From positions 372,001 to 436,000 of the forward strand of contig VZTI01003658.1 in NCBI GenBank assembly GCA_013397865.1: a stretch of DNA of 64,000 nt, given 5' to 3'. Numbering within the stretch: the first letter of the stretch is position 1; each line of letters opens with the position of its first letter. The DNA comes from Struthidea cinerea (taxonomy: Eukaryota > Chordata > Aves > Passeriformes > Corcoracidae). The notes beneath the pieces are model-generated. The model did no database searches. It was not told the origin of the DNA and worked only from the letters and a program-made list of their open reading frames with translations. The position numbers and the translations under genes were made by a program. Of the stretch, positions 10,681 to 23,600 are shown in pieces.

Positions 10681-13600
10681 TATCACTGAACGAGACACAG
10701 GGTCCAAGTTCCCTGTGGCAGAGGAGGAACCTGAGCCCAAGCAGTCACATTTGTACCGGGGTCCCTGCATTGAACACATGCCTGTTAAGTGACCTTTCAA
10801 CACAGACTGTGGCCAATTAGGCATTTGGAGAGCAAGCCACTGGATCAGGTCCTGCCCACCACGAGATGAAGAGAGCAGCTCATTCATGAGCACACAAGCG
10901 GTTTAAGCACAAGACAAGAACCAATTTGCCAGTTACTCTGAGTGTGCTGGAGGCCCTTGGCCAGAGCCAGGTCTTCGGCATGGACCAGCAATCAAGGTAA
11001 GCCTCTGGATTTCCCACTACACTAAAAGAGGGCAGCCTGGCCACACTCAAATCTGCCCTGCTGCTCTCCCCAGCTGCTGCCACACCACCAGGTAAACAAA
11101 AGGAGCACCTCGAGAGCCAGCTATACCAACATACCTCAAGAAGTGTTCAGTCACCACCAAGCACACAGAGTCACAGAGAAATTGCAAATAAACACCTGTC
11201 AACATCTGAGCTGTGAATATTGCATTGCTATCCTTTGTGTAAAATGCCAAAACCTTTCCTTTGTATTTTTAGAGATTTGCACTCACATAATGCTTTTCCA
11301 GCCTCCCTTGGAGTTCTAAGCCACTGTCTAGAAGGGTTTATATTCTGCTCCTGGTTTGGGAGCAGAATTGTCTCTGGAATAGCTTTTGCAGTTTTCTGCC
11401 AGCAGAGGATACCCAGGACCAAAGCTTCCCACAGCCTTGAATGCAGATCCTGCTTGGAGGCTACACGTACTCACTTCCGCTGTCTTTGAACTAGGAGCAC
11501 ACAAGATCTGATGCCTCACCTCAGTCATCTCTATAATATGGGGAAAACACGTAAAGCTACTTTTGAAACTTTAGCATTTTCATTTAGGCTTGCAATGTCT
11601 TCCAGCAGCAGGAAATTTGCACTGCCAGTCTTCGAGGTTTTAGGAACTACTGCACCTTGCCAAGAACATTTCTCATGACACAGGCTCATGATGGATAGAT
11701 CAATAGATTCTTGAATCCTCATATCCTTTTCAAATTACTACCCGAGATATCTACCTGAGTAGGCCATCTTATCTGATAACTTAAACAAGCAACCTGTCTA
11801 CACTTTAATTGTTATTGAGGATTAATGTTGTTTATAAAATGAAATCAATACAATCTCTATTGCTTATTAACTGAAACATTCTAGGCTCTGCTCTGTTTGC
11901 TTTGCTTTTCAATTAGTTTCTATTATTTTCCCTATTGGCTTTTAACAAATAGCTGTAGAAATAAACTTAATGGTTGTGAAACTGTTATCAGAGTCAACAA
12001 AGTCCCTTAATGGAAAGTCTTGTATATTTAAATGTAAAAAAGAATCCACTGTTTAATCATTTGACATTATGAGATAAGTTTATTACTATACATCTGTTCT
12101 GTGCTGGGCCTTGGCTTTTTTTTAAGCTAAGCAATTAAGAGTTCTTAAGGGTTCTCTAAAGTTCAGATGTCAGAACTGTTAAGTTGGTCGCTACATTTAA
12201 GATGAACAAACTCCACAGTCTAATAACTTCTGTTAAAAAATTGCAAAACTGAAAATGGGCCAAAAATAATGGGATTCCTGGGAACATAATAAATATCATC
12301 CATTTACACTGCAAAGGTGTTCTCAACACTACGCAACAATTAAGTATCTGAAACATCTTACAGACACTGTTCATGCTTCCTCTGTGGTCCCAACATGGAA
12401 GTGGACTGCTGCGGTTGCCAAGGTTTGTTCCTCCCCCTCAGAATGGAAGAAGGGCAAGAAGGGTTGAAGGATGGTTTCTCAACTCTAGATGTACTCCTGA
12501 GTCTGAAGTAGGATGTGAAGGAGGCATGGACAGGTAGAGTAGTTTTGAGGGTACTGAGGGAATGATGTAGGTGACAAGTCTCATTATATAGCGTGACAGT
12601 ACTATGTCTCGTTCCAGCTAGCATCAAGGCGGTAAAAATCTGTTTCCTCAGTCATTACTTTTTGCTCTTTGAATGAAGAAAACTTTTCTTCCACATTACT
12701 CACCATGTAGGTGACAGAAGTGTGTTTGCTGATGGGCTTTTCAAGCAGAAACTCTCAGTCTATGGGAATAGAGTTCCACCACGCTCGCTGAAAGTTGTAC
12801 TTTTATGGATCTCTCTTGCACTGCAGTTTCACACATCACTACTCATAGCCAGAGACACCTGCAACCCACATGCTCTTGGCACACTGCTTGTGGGCTCTCA
12901 GCAGTTTAGCTGGACGTGGTCATGAAGCAAGCAAAGTTACAGGAGAGTGTTACATAACGAAGTGACGAGTTCACACAGGCCGGCAGCTTTGCCTGCTGCT
13001 GCTCAAACCACAGGCACCGAAAACAAGTGGCACAATTCCTGTACTTCTCTACAAAATTATTCTGATTTGGCAGCATCACCTCCACTTTGTGTTCAATGAC
13101 ATAAATGGAGAGCTGGTAAAAATGCAAGACATGGTTGAATCAAGCTCCGGAAACACAGAAGCTTTAGGATGCAAGTTCATGACCCCCAGCACAGACTACC
13201 ATTTTGCTCCTGGGAGCATTCTCAGAACTACATACAAGTAAAGAGTTCTAAAATCTACTACAAGCGTTGTGTGAGCTATCCAGTGCAACCTATCTCAGGA
13301 AAAGTCTGCTCTCCCCTGGCTTCAAATGATTCTGCCTGCAATCACCAGAACTGTTCCTAGCCTTCACACAGCACAGATGCATTCCAGGGTAGGGCGAGGC
13401 AAATGGTTATGAAGCTTACTCAGGTGTCATTTATTTCATGAAAGTTTGCTGGTTATTATAATCAAATGTCAATTGTCTGTAATTGTGGCATGCAATGGAA
13501 AATCCCTACTTAGGACATGTTCTGCCACTTGCCGGTGAAGTACACTAACCCTCAACGATGAAGCAATACTGAAAAAATAGTTTTGACATGTAAGCAGGTC

Positions 13601-15310
13601 TAGGAGTATAATTAACACATATTTATTTTGATTTTTTTTTTTTATGGTTTTGCTGTAAGGAAACCATCCTATATTTTAAAAGAAAGCTTCCATGCAGAAT
13701 TAAAGAATTGTTGCTATTCAGTTCATTTAATATATCTAATTACTAATTAATAAAACTTTCTGCTTTAATGGCCTCTGTTTTGATTTATCTTCACAAACAT
13801 AGATGAAATGTGCAGTGATCTTGCAACACACAAATGTATCAGTGGCTTGTAAGTAAGGATCAGAGCATAGAGCATAACTTGATTAACCCCAGATGCTGTT
13901 AGAAGACGTTCTCTGATAGGGAGCTTGCATTCAGAGCTTCAAAATTAAGTAAAAACTAATTTTAAGGGGATTCTACTTGAGAAGAGAGGAGTAAAATTTG
14001 GTGTCAGAACTGTGACTGACCATTGATGCTGGGCTGTATGGGGCAGGGAAGATCAGTCAACATGTTAATTCTTTTTTTCTCTCCTTTTGAATGAAGCAAA
14101 CGAATGGATTTTTACACACATGTACTAACGATATTATTCTGAGGAGTAACAAAAGTGTGGAACTGGCTTGACAATGCTAAAATTGATGAAGTGAGCTCTT
14201 AAAGAAAACTTTAAAAAATTTCCAGTAACAAACATCTTTTAGCATTAGAGGCTGTAGAAAATAAAAGCACAATGACAGTTTGCATTTTGAAACTGAGGAT
14301 GAAGAATATCAGAAACTAACCTCTGGGTCAGCTTGCACATAGATGCAGTAGACTTGTCATCACTTGCAGATTGAAGTTGAGGCTGATTTACTTTCTGAAA
14401 AGATGGTACAGTTCAGAGAGTCACGCTGGGCTTGATGCAGAAATCACATCACATGAACATTGTGCAGTTTTATGGGTTGTTCTATGCACATGGAAAAATA
14501 TTATCTGTATCTACCCTTAAACTCTTGGAATCTTGTGGAAAGAAAAGAAATTAATAGTATCTCAGCAGTCAAGTAATCAGGGTAGATTATGAGAAGATGT
14601 ACTTGAAAAATTAAGAGGGGAGAGGAAAGGGAGGAATTTCCGCAAGGATTACATTAGCATGCCAAGTTGGTCTAATATTCCTCATTAGTGTTTGTATTCT
14701 CTGTGCACTGTACTTTTTTTATAACTGGCCTACTGTAGGTGAAAATACACACAAAGAAAATGTGCAAATCTTCCTTGAGCCTGTGTCTGAAGAATTCTTA
14801 CCATTCTGAAATTATGTGCACTGATTTCAACTGGCACAATTGTGATAAACACCCAGATTTTATGCAGGATTTTTAGAAAAGCTGAATTAGGCTGATGTGT
14901 AGTAGTCACTCCGGTGACCACATCAGCACTTTTAAACACATGCACTGTCACTTCCCTGAATGAGAAGTGACACGAATATGAGACCCAGTGGGACTTCTAA
15001 TTTTTTTTCCAACCACTGATTGTATGTGTCACACATGTGTACAGCGAAGAATAGAAATTATGGAACAAACCTAATTAAAGGTTTACTGGGAATAAAGGTC
15101 CATAACTCTTAAAGAAAGTGTACATGTGTATGCGCCTCTATAAAAATATAATTATAAATTCTGGTCATTTTGAGAAACCATTTAATTTGCAAAATTATTT
15201 AATTCTGGGTATTCAGATCATTAGCAAAAGAGGACTTATTATTGTGTTTATTGGCATAATAATGCACTTTTTTATACTTGCTTCTGGAACTGTACAACAA
15301 TAGTACAAAC
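10681..15310. other. Non-coding, unique-looking DNA
   Basis: No gene or recognised repeat. Open frames are under 93 codons. Two AT-rich blocks look like candidate regulatory elements because they carry clustered TAATTA/ATTA cores and few repeats: about 11890-12130 and about 13700-13790 (TAATTACTAATTAATAAA at 13737-13754). A near-copy of the 16-bp repeat unit found at 15311 lies at 14133-14148. Confidence 0.65.
14133..14148 (+). repeat. Single near-copy of the 15311 repeat unit
   Basis: ATTATTCTGAGGAGTA differs by one base from the 16-bp unit repeated at 15311-15358. The flanks do not match. Confidence 0.6.
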
Positions 15311-15360
15311 ATTATTCTGAGGATTAATTATTCTGAGGATTAATTATTCTGAGGATTAAT
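15311..15360 (+). repeat. Tandem repeat, 16-bp unit x 3
   Basis: The unit ATTATTCTGAGGATTA occurs three times without any change (15311-15326, 15327-15342, 15343-15358) and is followed by two bases of a fourth. Perfect identity suggests recent expansion and probable length variation between individuals. Confidence 0.97.
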
Positions 15361-15521
15361 GTTTTCACAGCTTGAACTAACATGATTTTAGCTATTATTG
15401 TATTACAGCTCTCCTCTTTACCATCTGCATCTATTCACTTCTTTGGACTCTTGTGACTACATTTTAAACAACCCTGACCTTTGTTAAATTACTTGGTTAA
15501 AGCTGATTTAGGGGCACAACT

Positions 15522-15542
15522 TTATTATTATTATTATTATTA
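15522..15542 (+). repeat. Microsatellite (TTA)7
   Basis: Seven perfect TTA units, about 160 bases downstream of the 16-bp tandem repeat. Confidence 0.97.
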
Positions 15543-18011
15543 TGCACGCCAGTAGGAAAATTGGAGAAATGCTCTGCAAAACCAGCATTTTATTTAGTAG
15601 AGAGAAGAACAAAGTATTATGGTTTTGGCACAAATATGCAACTCTTCACTCATAGGATGGAGAATAATTGGTTAGCAGCTCTTCAAAAAAAGGATTTCAG
15701 AGTTATAAACTCCAAAATGAACTTGAAATTACAGTGCTGGACCTGTGAGCAAGATTAAACATGGTCTGAAATTTTCAGAGAAGACATTTCAAGAAAGCCT
15801 CTTATAATGATGTACTTCATACACAGAGCACAAAAGGGGTTGAAGTTCAGCACCTAACTGGCAAACCTGCAAATTATTTTCAGAGAGTATTCATGGCAGT
15901 GGTTAACAGTTACTGCAAATATATAGGAATAAAATAACATGAGATCTCAACAGAATATACCCCTAAGTAGAGTTAGGGACACTAAGTGACCGTAAATGCA
16001 AGGTTTACTACCGAACTTACAGGCAAAATATATTTTGCTACAAAATGGCCAGAGTTACATATTGGCTTGCACAGAACCACAAGGATCAGATCCCTGTTGG
16101 TGCCCTTGCAGGGCAGACACCTCCCTCTCTAATCAGCTTTTGCAGTCTTGGCAAAGAAAAAGAGCTCTCTACAGTCACACAACCTGCAGAGGAGAGGTGC
16201 AGAGCACAGCAGCTCCAGGGATTACACAGAGCAGAAAGTATCATTCAGATGTCTAGGGCAGATACAAATATGAATTTTACGGGCTTATTCTTTTGAATGG
16301 TATGTGTCTCTATGTTTAAAATAAGTAATGTATTCTAATCAATTTTTTATATAACATGAATAATTGTATTTGATGTATTTCTTATGTAAAAAGAACTCAA
16401 CAAAACTTAGAAAAAGGTCAGTTGGCCCATGTTTAGACTGACAACCCAAATATCACATTCCCCCTCTGGATCAAAGCTTGCGCAAAATGTTCTCAGTATT
16501 GTTTTATTTGGTTTAATTTCTGTCCCACTCTCCGAAAGAAAAGCAAGTAAAATGGGACCTCACAACACACACTCACAGACACCAAGTCCAGTTGCAGTAA
16601 GTCAGCATCCACCTCTTTGAAAATATCAGAAATGCCTGCTAATAGTTAACCAAAAAGTTACATAAAATGCCAGTATGCATAATTGAAAACTCTACTGGAT
16701 GCTTGGCAAAACAGTGGCCATTTCTCACAAAAAGCTATAAATAGAAAGAATATTGAAGAAAAAAACAACTAAACCTACCTAGCATGCCTCTTTAAATGCC
16801 TAATTTTTATCTGAAGCTTTATTTATTTGAAACAGTATACAAACAGATACCTTACAAAGCTGATTAAACTTCACCATGGGTCACACACCCAGCTGAAGGG
16901 GTATTTTTCTTTTACCTCCCAGATCAGTTCTCGTGAATATTACTTCGCAATAACAACCCTGGAAATGACCTAGGAGCCAAAGAACCCTGCAGCAAGAGTG
17001 GAAAGGGTAATATCCTCTCCAAGCAGACCCAAGGATCCTTTGGTGAGATGCCAGTTCTCTGGTGGAAAGTACCCCATTTTTCTGGATTGGCCTGCATCTC
17101 CAACCCCTTCTCTTTTCCTACCCTCTGGCTCAGCAAACCACTTTCTCCCCAGTCCTCCCTCCACAATACTGCCTGCGCCAACACAACTTCAGAGCCTCCT
17201 GGGGGAGTGTTTTGGCTGTGCTCTTGGAGGCTCAGTGCTGAGCCATGGAGAAAGCAGCTCAGGAGCAACTTCTTGGGGAGTGACTGCCATGCTCAGCACT
17301 ACAAGGGCACCTTGAGTTCTGCACTGAAGGGGAAAATTGTCTTCTGGGTGGGAACAGTGAAGCGTTGGTACCCTGCTCCCAACCATCGAGCTCTGTGATG
17401 GCTGACCATTCAAGGCCAGTCTGGTTGGACCAGATGGTGAGGGACCCATGCAGGTGTTTGGTTTCATCATTAAAAACACCCTGTACAAACTGACATGACT
17501 TTTCCCTTATAGCATGCTCTTGCATGCCCCCCTGAACACTGCTTAGGACACTGCAGGACTGGATCCTAAGAGAGTGAATGCAATTTATGACCCAGCAGAG
17601 GAAATAATCTGTGTATTACATGTATCGTTGGCACTAGCCTGGAAAGAACATGAAATAGGGAAGACTCACTGAACAAGACAGTGAGAGCACTGGAAGATAC
17701 GAAAGTCCGAAAGAAAAATGGCAAGCACCAATAGCAGAAGTGAGCTTGAAGGGAGAGAGGACAACAAACTACATGAGTATTCGTGATGTGCTGTGGCTCA
17801 GAGAAAAAAATCCAGTACAGTTTTATGGTGTGCATACTGAAATAGTACAGCCCAGAACAGACACAAAATAGTATGGGCAAAAGGAACCCAAGTGTAGCAT
17901 TTATCTGGGAACTGCTGCCTTGTGGACAAAGAGGGAGAAGTTAAAAGAAGCCAACCTTCTATGGGTTTGCCTGACACACAATTTAAAATGACTGAATCCA
18001 AAGTCTAATAC

Positions 18012-18031
18012 TTGGACCTGCCTAGGTCCAA
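18012..18031. other. Perfect inverted repeat, 8-bp stem, 4-base loop
   Basis: Arms TTGGACCT and AGGTCCAA flank the loop GCCT. A short direct repeat, AAATTCG(ACC)AAAATTCG, follows at about 18030-18047. No known RNA or binding-site family is recognised. Confidence 0.7.
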
Positions 18032-19080
18032 ATTCGACCAAAATTCGTATGATGTGTGCTTACTTTCAAGTGCCCCTCTGATCTCACTGAGATTTATCAT
18101 ATTGTTGAGGTCAAATGAACGTTGCTGTGCTGTACTAGGGCAGGGCCTGAGACACCAAAAAAGACATGGAAGTTTCCTGAAGAATACATATGAAACCTTT
18201 ACTGTGACTTAAGAAATTGTTACCACCCCCTGGATTTGTTTTCCAATGCCTCCAGCTAAATTAAAAGCAGAAAGCAGACAATTTTTTCAGCAGCTCTTTC
18301 AGCACATTATAATTAGAGCTCATTTCATCATCTTAAACATCCTTTAGTCAAATAAATGCTGATTTGAGCTGCAGCATCAACAACTGCAATGAACTGAAGT
18401 TGTATAGAAATCCTCATGCACTTTGCTTCCAGCTAAAATTGTGTATATTCCCATGACCAGGGCCAGGGCTGTTACCGCAGGGTCCGGACTGTCACCCCAG
18501 CACCTGCCGAGTCTGCTGGCTGGGTCACCACGATGCCCACGAGTTTTTGTTATTAACATTCTCACACAAACTTCTGTACCAAGTAAGTCCCACGTAAGTC
18601 TCTTGAGTGATGATAATTAATTATGGTAACTCCTGCTTAACTTTTTCTAAACTTTTTGTGATACTCTCTAATAATGCTGGCATAGTAAGCTATTAAATGT
18701 ACATTATTTCCAATTTGCTTACACAGTGTGCAACCTAGAGATACCAAGGTCAGAGCTAAAACCATTCCCCAACTTTTAGATCCCTCCACATTTTATGCTT
18801 TTAGAATAAACTTGGACAGACAAACCCTTGTTGCCTTTGTGTAGAGAATTACTATTGCGGTGAGGAACACGTTGGTGCAATTGCTAGCTTGACAGACTGT
18901 TTATGTCAAAGCTGACCCGGTAAAGGGTTTCTACAACAAACTCCTCCTGAATACCTTGGAAGTTCACATAAAGAACTCCGGCAGGATTTGAGCTCTTACT
19001 GATTTCCCCTCTTTTAAATACCTCTGCCATACTCTGTGTCTATGTTGGAAACAGAACAAAACCATATGAGAGGAGAACAG

Positions 19081-19100
19081 AAAAAAAAAAAAAAAAAAAA
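19081..19100. repeat. Poly(A) tract, 20 bases
   Basis: Twenty A in a row within an A/G-rich passage. There is no recognisable retroposed sequence upstream. Confidence 0.9.
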
Positions 19101-19666
19101 GTGAAAGGTGGAATTTGATGGCCCCTACAGACCTGTAAGTCTGAATGCTGTTGTATGCAAACACATGGAAGTAGATAGAAAATAGCACAAAATACAGCTT
19201 GGGTTGATTAAAATGGGGCCACAACTTTCAATCTTTCTCTCAGAACTGATTTTCTTGGAAACGTGGCAGATTTATGGCAAGTCCTGTAAGACTTCTGATA
19301 TATTGGCATATAGGAGCTTGCTGTTTTAGACTAGAGAAGATGTGGATTAGCAGAACTATAAGGCAGGTAAGGAGATGTAGGGCATATAGGAGTATCCAGT
19401 GCTGAAAGGGAGTATTGAGAGAACTCAGTAACATAAAGGAAATTGGAGAGGCTGTAAGAGCCTCGAGAACTGAAATAAAATTAGTGAGAATAATAATTAG
19501 TGGTTCAAAGCAGAAGGATCTCTACTTGGCAGGTGACAAGTATTTCTGCTGTAAGGAGATTCAGTTGAGTCTACACCTACACTGGGATGCAGGAGATTTG
19601 CTTGGAGCATCCCATCATTTTCTGCTTTCTTCTGGCCTATGCATCTAGATTTTTCCAAGGAATAAT

Positions 19667-19921
19667 GGCTGTAAACTGGAAGAGGGTAGGTTTAGATTAG
19701 ATTTTAGGAAGAAATGATTTACAGTGAGGGTGGTGAGGCACTGGAACATGTTGTCCAGAGGAGTTGTGGATGCCCCATCCCTGGCAGCATTCAAGGCCAG
19801 GTTAGGTGGGGAATTTAGCAACCTGGTCCAGTGAAAGGTGTCCCTGCTCATAGCAGGGGGGCTGGAATTAGATGATTTTTAAGGTCCTTTCCAACACAAA
19901 CCATTCTATGATTCTATGATT
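19667..19921 (+). mobile_element. CR1 LINE 3' end with intact octamer tail
   Basis: This is the classic CR1 3' untranslated region. It contains GTAAACTGGAAGAGGGTAGG, TTAGGAAGAAATGATTTACA, GTGAGGGTGGTGAGGCACTG, GATGCCCCATCCCTGGCAGC, GGTGTCCCTGCTCATAGCAG and GATGATTTTTAAGGTCCTTT. It ends in two ATTCTATG octamers plus AT (19902-19919), the hallmark of avian CR1. The 5' side is truncated inside the 3' untranslated region, so no coding part remains. It is well preserved apart from small gaps, so it is probably younger than the 54 kb fragments. Confidence 0.97.
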
Positions 19922-20551
19922 TCCATCCCAAATAAACAAGTTGAAGGCTCTGGAGGTGTGAAAGGATGCATATTTGGGTGTCTCTGGACAAATAAAGCAT
20001 TCCCTTTGCCTCCCTTTATATTTACACATGCAGAATGGCAGTGAGCTGCCGGCGTGAATGACCACATGTTCCACTGCTGCAATATGAACATGAACTCTCT
20101 GGTCAATCTGCTCCAAAACCATTTACTGCATTCACAGTAATTTGGATTTGCAATTCCAGCTTGAAATAAAATACATGAAAGTGTGTTGTTCCAGATATCA
20201 AAGTTAATCGGAAGCATCCTGGATTTTCAACGGTATGTTGTAAGAAATGATCTTAGTACAGGTTCCAAAGAGCTGCTGCTGCTGCAATCCAACAGGGCAC
20301 CACGCTCCAGGGAGACTCCATAGGGCTTCAATCTGTCTCCCTGAAAACTGCTTTCTGGGGTTCACATGAATTTCCATGGACTTTTATGGACCAGCTCTGA
20401 CACTGAACTTCAGTGTTCAGGATTCTCTATGTAAGTAAGTGGCTGTTGCATGGGCAAACAGATCACTGGAGCTGCCAGGCAGGTTACCTGTGCATACAGC
20501 TGTGAGGTGGTGTGCAAGCACCACTGGCATGGGTATTTGCCTATGCAAATG
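19922..20551. other. Non-coding DNA between CR1 and minisatellite
   Basis: No gene or repeat is recognised. Open frames of up to 103 codons on the minus strand partly run into the CR1 3' end and are not real genes. Confidence 0.65.
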
Positions 20552-20624
20552 TAGACACTTTATGGGGTTCACCTAGACACTTTATGGGGTTCACCTAGAC
20601 ACTTTATGGGGTTCACCTAAACAC
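20552..20624 (+). repeat. Minisatellite, 22-bp unit x 3.3
   Basis: A 22-bp unit beginning TAGACACTTTATGGGG and ending TTCACC is repeated perfectly at 20552-20573, 20574-20595 and 20596-20617, with seven bases of a fourth unit carrying one change. Perfect identity suggests a recent expansion. Confidence 0.97.
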
Positions 20625-23600
20625 AGACAGCTCTAACAGTTTGTCAAGTCCTAGAAAAGCTGTACAGATTGGTGCAGTGCAACCCTTGGTGGGAACAGGA
20701 CTATTCCTTTCCAGCCACTGATGGAACAACTACGTCTTCAGTTAACACAGCTTAATATAACAAGAAAAAAAAGCCCATATAAACTAAGAGAAGATGTGAG
20801 TCTGCATAAAATTTCCTCATCTATTTCTTCCCAAGCTAATCTCTGATAGGTATCTACACATTGGCCATTTGCCAGAATGGGCGACATTGTGAAAGACGTG
20901 CATACTTTACATACATTACATTGCTACATATGGAAAACAAGTTTCATGCCCTGACTGCTAGAGTACAGAAAACAACATTTTCTTTTTCCTGAAAGATCAT
21001 GAAACTCAAGAAAGGTATCCTCTTTCACAACGTGGGGAACAAAAACCCTCAAGAAGCTTCTGAATTAGTAAGCCAAAGGGAAGGGGGCCGGGGGGAAAGT
21101 GCAAAACATCATCGCCCCCAGTTCAAAATATTTGTATTTCCTCATTTCAGTTTCATTTTTCTGTTTTGCTTTTGGTTTAGGTAGAAGGGAGAACAATTTA
21201 AACTCACAATTACATTTTTTTCCTGAAAATATTCTAAGGAGTCATATTAACAAGACCAGAAATTTCCCAAAACATTCTTTGAGTAAGAAATCAAATCTGA
21301 TGATTTCACAAAAGTTACACTAGTTTTGACAAGCAAGAACTTATCTGTCCCCCAGAGAAGAGGCTGTCCCAGTTTGTCATCCCAAGGAAAAGGCAGTTTC
21401 CTGAAGAAATTCCAGACCACATTATCAATTATGCAAGTCCTGTGCTTTTGCAATGTCCATCTCAGTAGACTGCATCTAGGTGGAGAGTAACTCCTGACTT
21501 GTAATCTTGACCTAATGATTTTGTCTCCATAGGAAACTATGCCTAAAACTACACATGTAAACATCACTTCGGTCTATTAATACAATCTGAAATATTTCAT
21601 TGGATAAACTGAATAAATTGCTGTCATTACCTTTATGCCTGACACCTTCTTCTAAAAACGAAGTGAAATTACTGAATAAAACACATCCAATTACACTTTT
21701 TTTCTCTCCTAATCTGTCTCTCCATGACTAAGCTAACACTTGCCTACAAAGGTTAGCCTTGGGCTCTGTTGTACAGTCACCTCTTCTGTGTTTCAACATG
21801 CTGAGAACTTTTTTAAACTGGAAAAAAAAAACATTGAGCCAGAAGAAGTTACTAGGGTTACTGTTTCTTGACTACTGTTGATATAAAAAGAAGATTTAGA
21901 TATTTGTTAGGGTAAAACTATTCAGAGTAACAGACAGAAGAAGCTGTGGATGAGCTTACCTAATCCTTCCCCTATATAAGAGCATGTTAGACTTTATTAC
22001 TGATATACTGAACCTACCCTCAGTGGCATAGCGGTAGCTAACAATTCCAACCAAAGTGCAAAGGAAAGGTGATCCAAGCATGCCAAAAACAATTGCTAGC
22101 AGGACTGCATATAGAATAAAACACTTTTCTCAGAAAACTGATGTATCAAAAAATCTAGTTGATGGTCAGCATCAGAAATGCTTTTTCAAAAGTCAGAACT
22201 ACAAAATAACTTTGGAATGTCCATGATCTTCTCATTATTTTTCCACGCCAACCTTTTTTTGATGCAGTCCTTTCTCTTATATCCTTCAATTCCTTTCAGT
22301 CTCTTGCTCCTTCCTAGTCTTTGGCCTAATATGTATTGTTCTCTGACCTGAATTCCTAGATAGACCCTTTTTTTTTTGTTTTTTCTTTTCTTTCCGTGCC
22401 CTTTACCATGATTTTTATTTCTTTAAATTAATTAACAATTCTGGTTATTTATGAACCCTGGAGTATCAAAATTTCTTGAAATTGTGGTTGGGCAGTACCT
22501 GAAGCTTCATTAGCAGGACAGTTCTGAAGACTGAGAACTCAACATCCTTTGAGCATTAATTAACTCTATTCTTTTTTGTGGCTACTTAAGGTAATTTTCT
22601 GATAAAAAGCAGAAAGGGTTAGATTGCATGGTCAAAACTACTAAATTTCATGAACCAGATGCTTCACCTCATGACAGCTGGCTATAAAGTGATGTCCTCA
22701 CTTTCAAAGCAAAAGCTCCAGGTCAGGAATTCACTAAAATTAGACACCGACCATTGCTTTTGAATGCTTTCCAGTTATCTGTGGTAGTTTGGGACTACGT
22801 CTCTTAATAAATTTAGTGGCCTGATGGACTGAAGTTAGAAATGCAAAAGCTTTCCTGGGCAGACACAAAGTCGGTCTTCAGCATCACTGAATACAAGGAA
22901 ACAGCAGCTTGCAAAGTGTCTTTGATCCAGGAGCTTAGGTTAAACTGTAGAAGGGAGGGTTTCTATCATGTTAAGGAACATATAGCAGAAGAAGACCGAG
23001 GCCAGCTCTGGATTGGGATATTTTATCTTTACCAGGATCTAGTGATGGAATTGTAATCTTCTTCAGGAGCCAAAAACACAGTCCTGAACCACTTCCTCCA
23101 CTCATAGTTGGCAACTTTCATCTGTTTTTATCTTCAGCTCCTAGAGAGCAGCATCTTGCATGCATTCTCATCAATACAGACACAGAAACTTTTGAATTAT
23201 GGGTACCTACAATTATGGGTCCCTAAATAAATAGTGACCCCTTAAAAGTGGTGGGCCAGACTAGTACACTTGATTGAATCAGGAGTTATTAATTTGCAAT
23301 TCTTGGTGTTTTATTTCTTTCTACTAACTCTTTGCAGCCTTTTCTGAACAGTGCTGGGTATTTTTTTTCTCCATTTGAAGAAGCTCCTTTAGCACTGTTA
23401 CAACAAGCTTCTCCCACTGTTCACATCTTCCATAATTTTTAACTAAACCTGTGCTGGCTGCTGCTTCGTGTGCTGTTTTACTAGACCCAAATATCTGGAG
23501 TTTTGGGCATCACGCTCATGGTGCCTTTTGTTAGCACAAAACAGAGAATCACACGGAAATGGAAATCAGACACGGCTCTTCCCTTTTCCAGCGTGCTTCA

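Larger units (their letters stand above)
15544..19666. other. Non-coding, unique-looking DNA
   Basis: No gene is recognised. About 16930-17480 is richer in G and C than its surroundings and holds several overlapping open frames of 88-116 codons on both strands. None shows a domain, and the overlap itself argues that they result from base composition. A hairpin lies at 18012-18031. The block at about 18235-18400, with ATAATTAG and several AT-rich cores, looks like a possible conserved regulatory element. An A20 tract is at 19081-19100. Confidence 0.6.

Noticed and set aside
16924..17525. Overlapping frames on both strands in a GC-richer patch, considered as an exon or CpG island
   Set aside because: Few CpG pairs, no splice-site-bounded frame with a domain, and four frames open at once, as base composition predicts.
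22782..22830. TGTGGTAGTTTGGGAC phrase resembling an LTR start
   Set aside because: No matching end, promoter or further LTR wording was found downstream.
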